A stretch of 64,000 bases of DNA, from NCBI GenBank assembly GCA_000337115.1, contig AOIR01000039.1, positions 1-64,000 on the forward strand. Direction: 5' to 3'. This DNA is from Natrinema thermotolerans DSM 11552. GTDB taxonomy: Archaea > Halobacteriota > Halobacteria > Halobacteriales > Natrialbaceae. The notes below the pieces were generated by a model, which was not told where the DNA came from, did no database searches, and saw only the letters and a program-made list of their open reading frames with translations. This document shows, piece by piece, positions 63,665 through 64,000 of this stretch; positions within the stretch are counted from its first letter, which is position 1, and the number at the start of each line of letters is the position of its first letter. The translations under genes were made by a program, and so were the position numbers.

Positions 63665-64000
63665 ATGGCAGACGCAACTAACCGTGACGCAGGGGACGTC
63701 CGGCAGCCGGAGCCGCCGCTCCCGGAGAACAGCGGGTTGACGCTCGAGGAGTACCTCGACATGCAGCGGGCGATCGGCCATCCGGTCCGGTACCGGTTGC
63801 TGCGAACGCTGGTCGCGAACGACGAACTGAGTGCGTCGGCGTTCAACGACGCCGTCGACGTGGCGTCGCACAACTTCCACTATCACCTGGACGAACTGGT
63901 CGACGTCGGACTGGTCGATAAACGACAGCGGCGGACGCCAGATAGCAGCGGCTTCTACACCTACTATCGGCCGACTGCGATGGGACGGGGCATCCTCGAA
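63665..64000 (+). CDS. winged-helix (ArsR/DUF7347-like) regulator, N-terminal part (cut by window edge)
   Basis: 112 residues visible: MADATNRDAGDVRQPEPPLP, then YLDMQRAIGHPVRYRLLRTL, LSASAFNDAVDVASHNFHYH and DELVDVGLVDKRQRRTPDSS. Helix-turn-helix with recognition helix HNFHYHLDELVDVGL and wing KRQRRTPDSSGFYTYYRPT, as in ArsR-like DNA-binding proteins of haloarchaea. C-terminus missing. Divergent from the deoxyribosyltransferase-like gene. Confidence 0.85.
   Translation, partial: MADATNRDAGDVRQPEPPLPENSGLTLEEYLDMQRAIGHPVRYRLLRTLVANDELSASAFNDAVDVASHNFHYHLDELVDVGLVDKRQRRTPDSSGFYTYYRPTAMGRGILE

Overview
The window is haloarchaeal chromosome. The DNA is GC-rich, the proteins are strongly acidic, many genes look leaderless with a TATA-like box about 27 bp upstream of the start codon, and archaeal marker genes are present (proteasome alpha subunit, RNase P proteins Rpp30 and Pop5, SBDS, HalOD1, a Bat-type HTH regulator, PccX). 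The gene families point to a Natrialbales-type haloarchaeon (Haloterrigena/Natrinema-like); that is inference from family names, not a computed placement. No tRNA, rRNA, CRISPR array or intact insertion sequence was found.

Layout. 0-9 kb: folA (cut by the left edge) with thyA, purD, a VapBC pair with an operator-like repeat, a degraded aminotransferase remnant, an MgtC/DUF4010 membrane protein, a PadR regulator, and an intergenic stretch with two perfect hairpins. 9-20 kb: zinc-ribbon protein, OPT transporter with an orphan PqqD-like protein, folD, an alpha/beta hydrolase, glyA, a 712-residue CHAT (caspase-like) protein, a probable TbsP regulator, and two long nested hairpins. 20-27 kb: rnp3, a methyltransferase, rnp2, psmA, SBDS, FUN14, hflX, and a thiolase/OB-fold pair. 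27-35 kb: small conserved proteins, an RNase H-like nuclease, a thioesterase, an NnrS-like membrane protein, two regulators, a Na+/H+ antiporter and a Tat lipoprotein.

35-40.6 kb is the most interesting part. It holds the last two radical-SAM enzymes of the siroheme-dependent (oxygen-independent) haem pathway: ahbC, and an AhbD-type paralogue divergent from it. A protein of the 'Htur_1727, rSAM-partnered' family is translationally coupled to ahbC. Next to these lie a haem-copper-oxidase-like membrane protein, a MoaD/ThiS-like beta-grasp protein ending in Cys-Cys instead of Gly-Gly, a CGCGG-motif protein and a mini zinc ribbon. Two CGAA-N4-TTCG palindromes, the motif known for the Haloferax anaerobic regulator NarO, lie exactly 44.5 bp (centre to start codon) from three different start codons here. 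I infer an anaerobically induced haem/respiration module.

41-64 kb: acyl-CoA (propionyl-CoA) carboxylase pccA, pccX and pccB around an SPFH protein, an NSS transporter, SDR, response regulator, GDPD, YjbQ and HEAT-repeat proteins, and the conserved PrkA-PrkA-YeaH-SpoVR stress operon with an elaborate upstream region. The right end has small conserved proteins, an HxlR regulator divergent from a flavin reductase, an SRPBCC protein, a nucleoside-deoxyribosyltransferase-like protein and a winged-helix regulator cut by the right edge.
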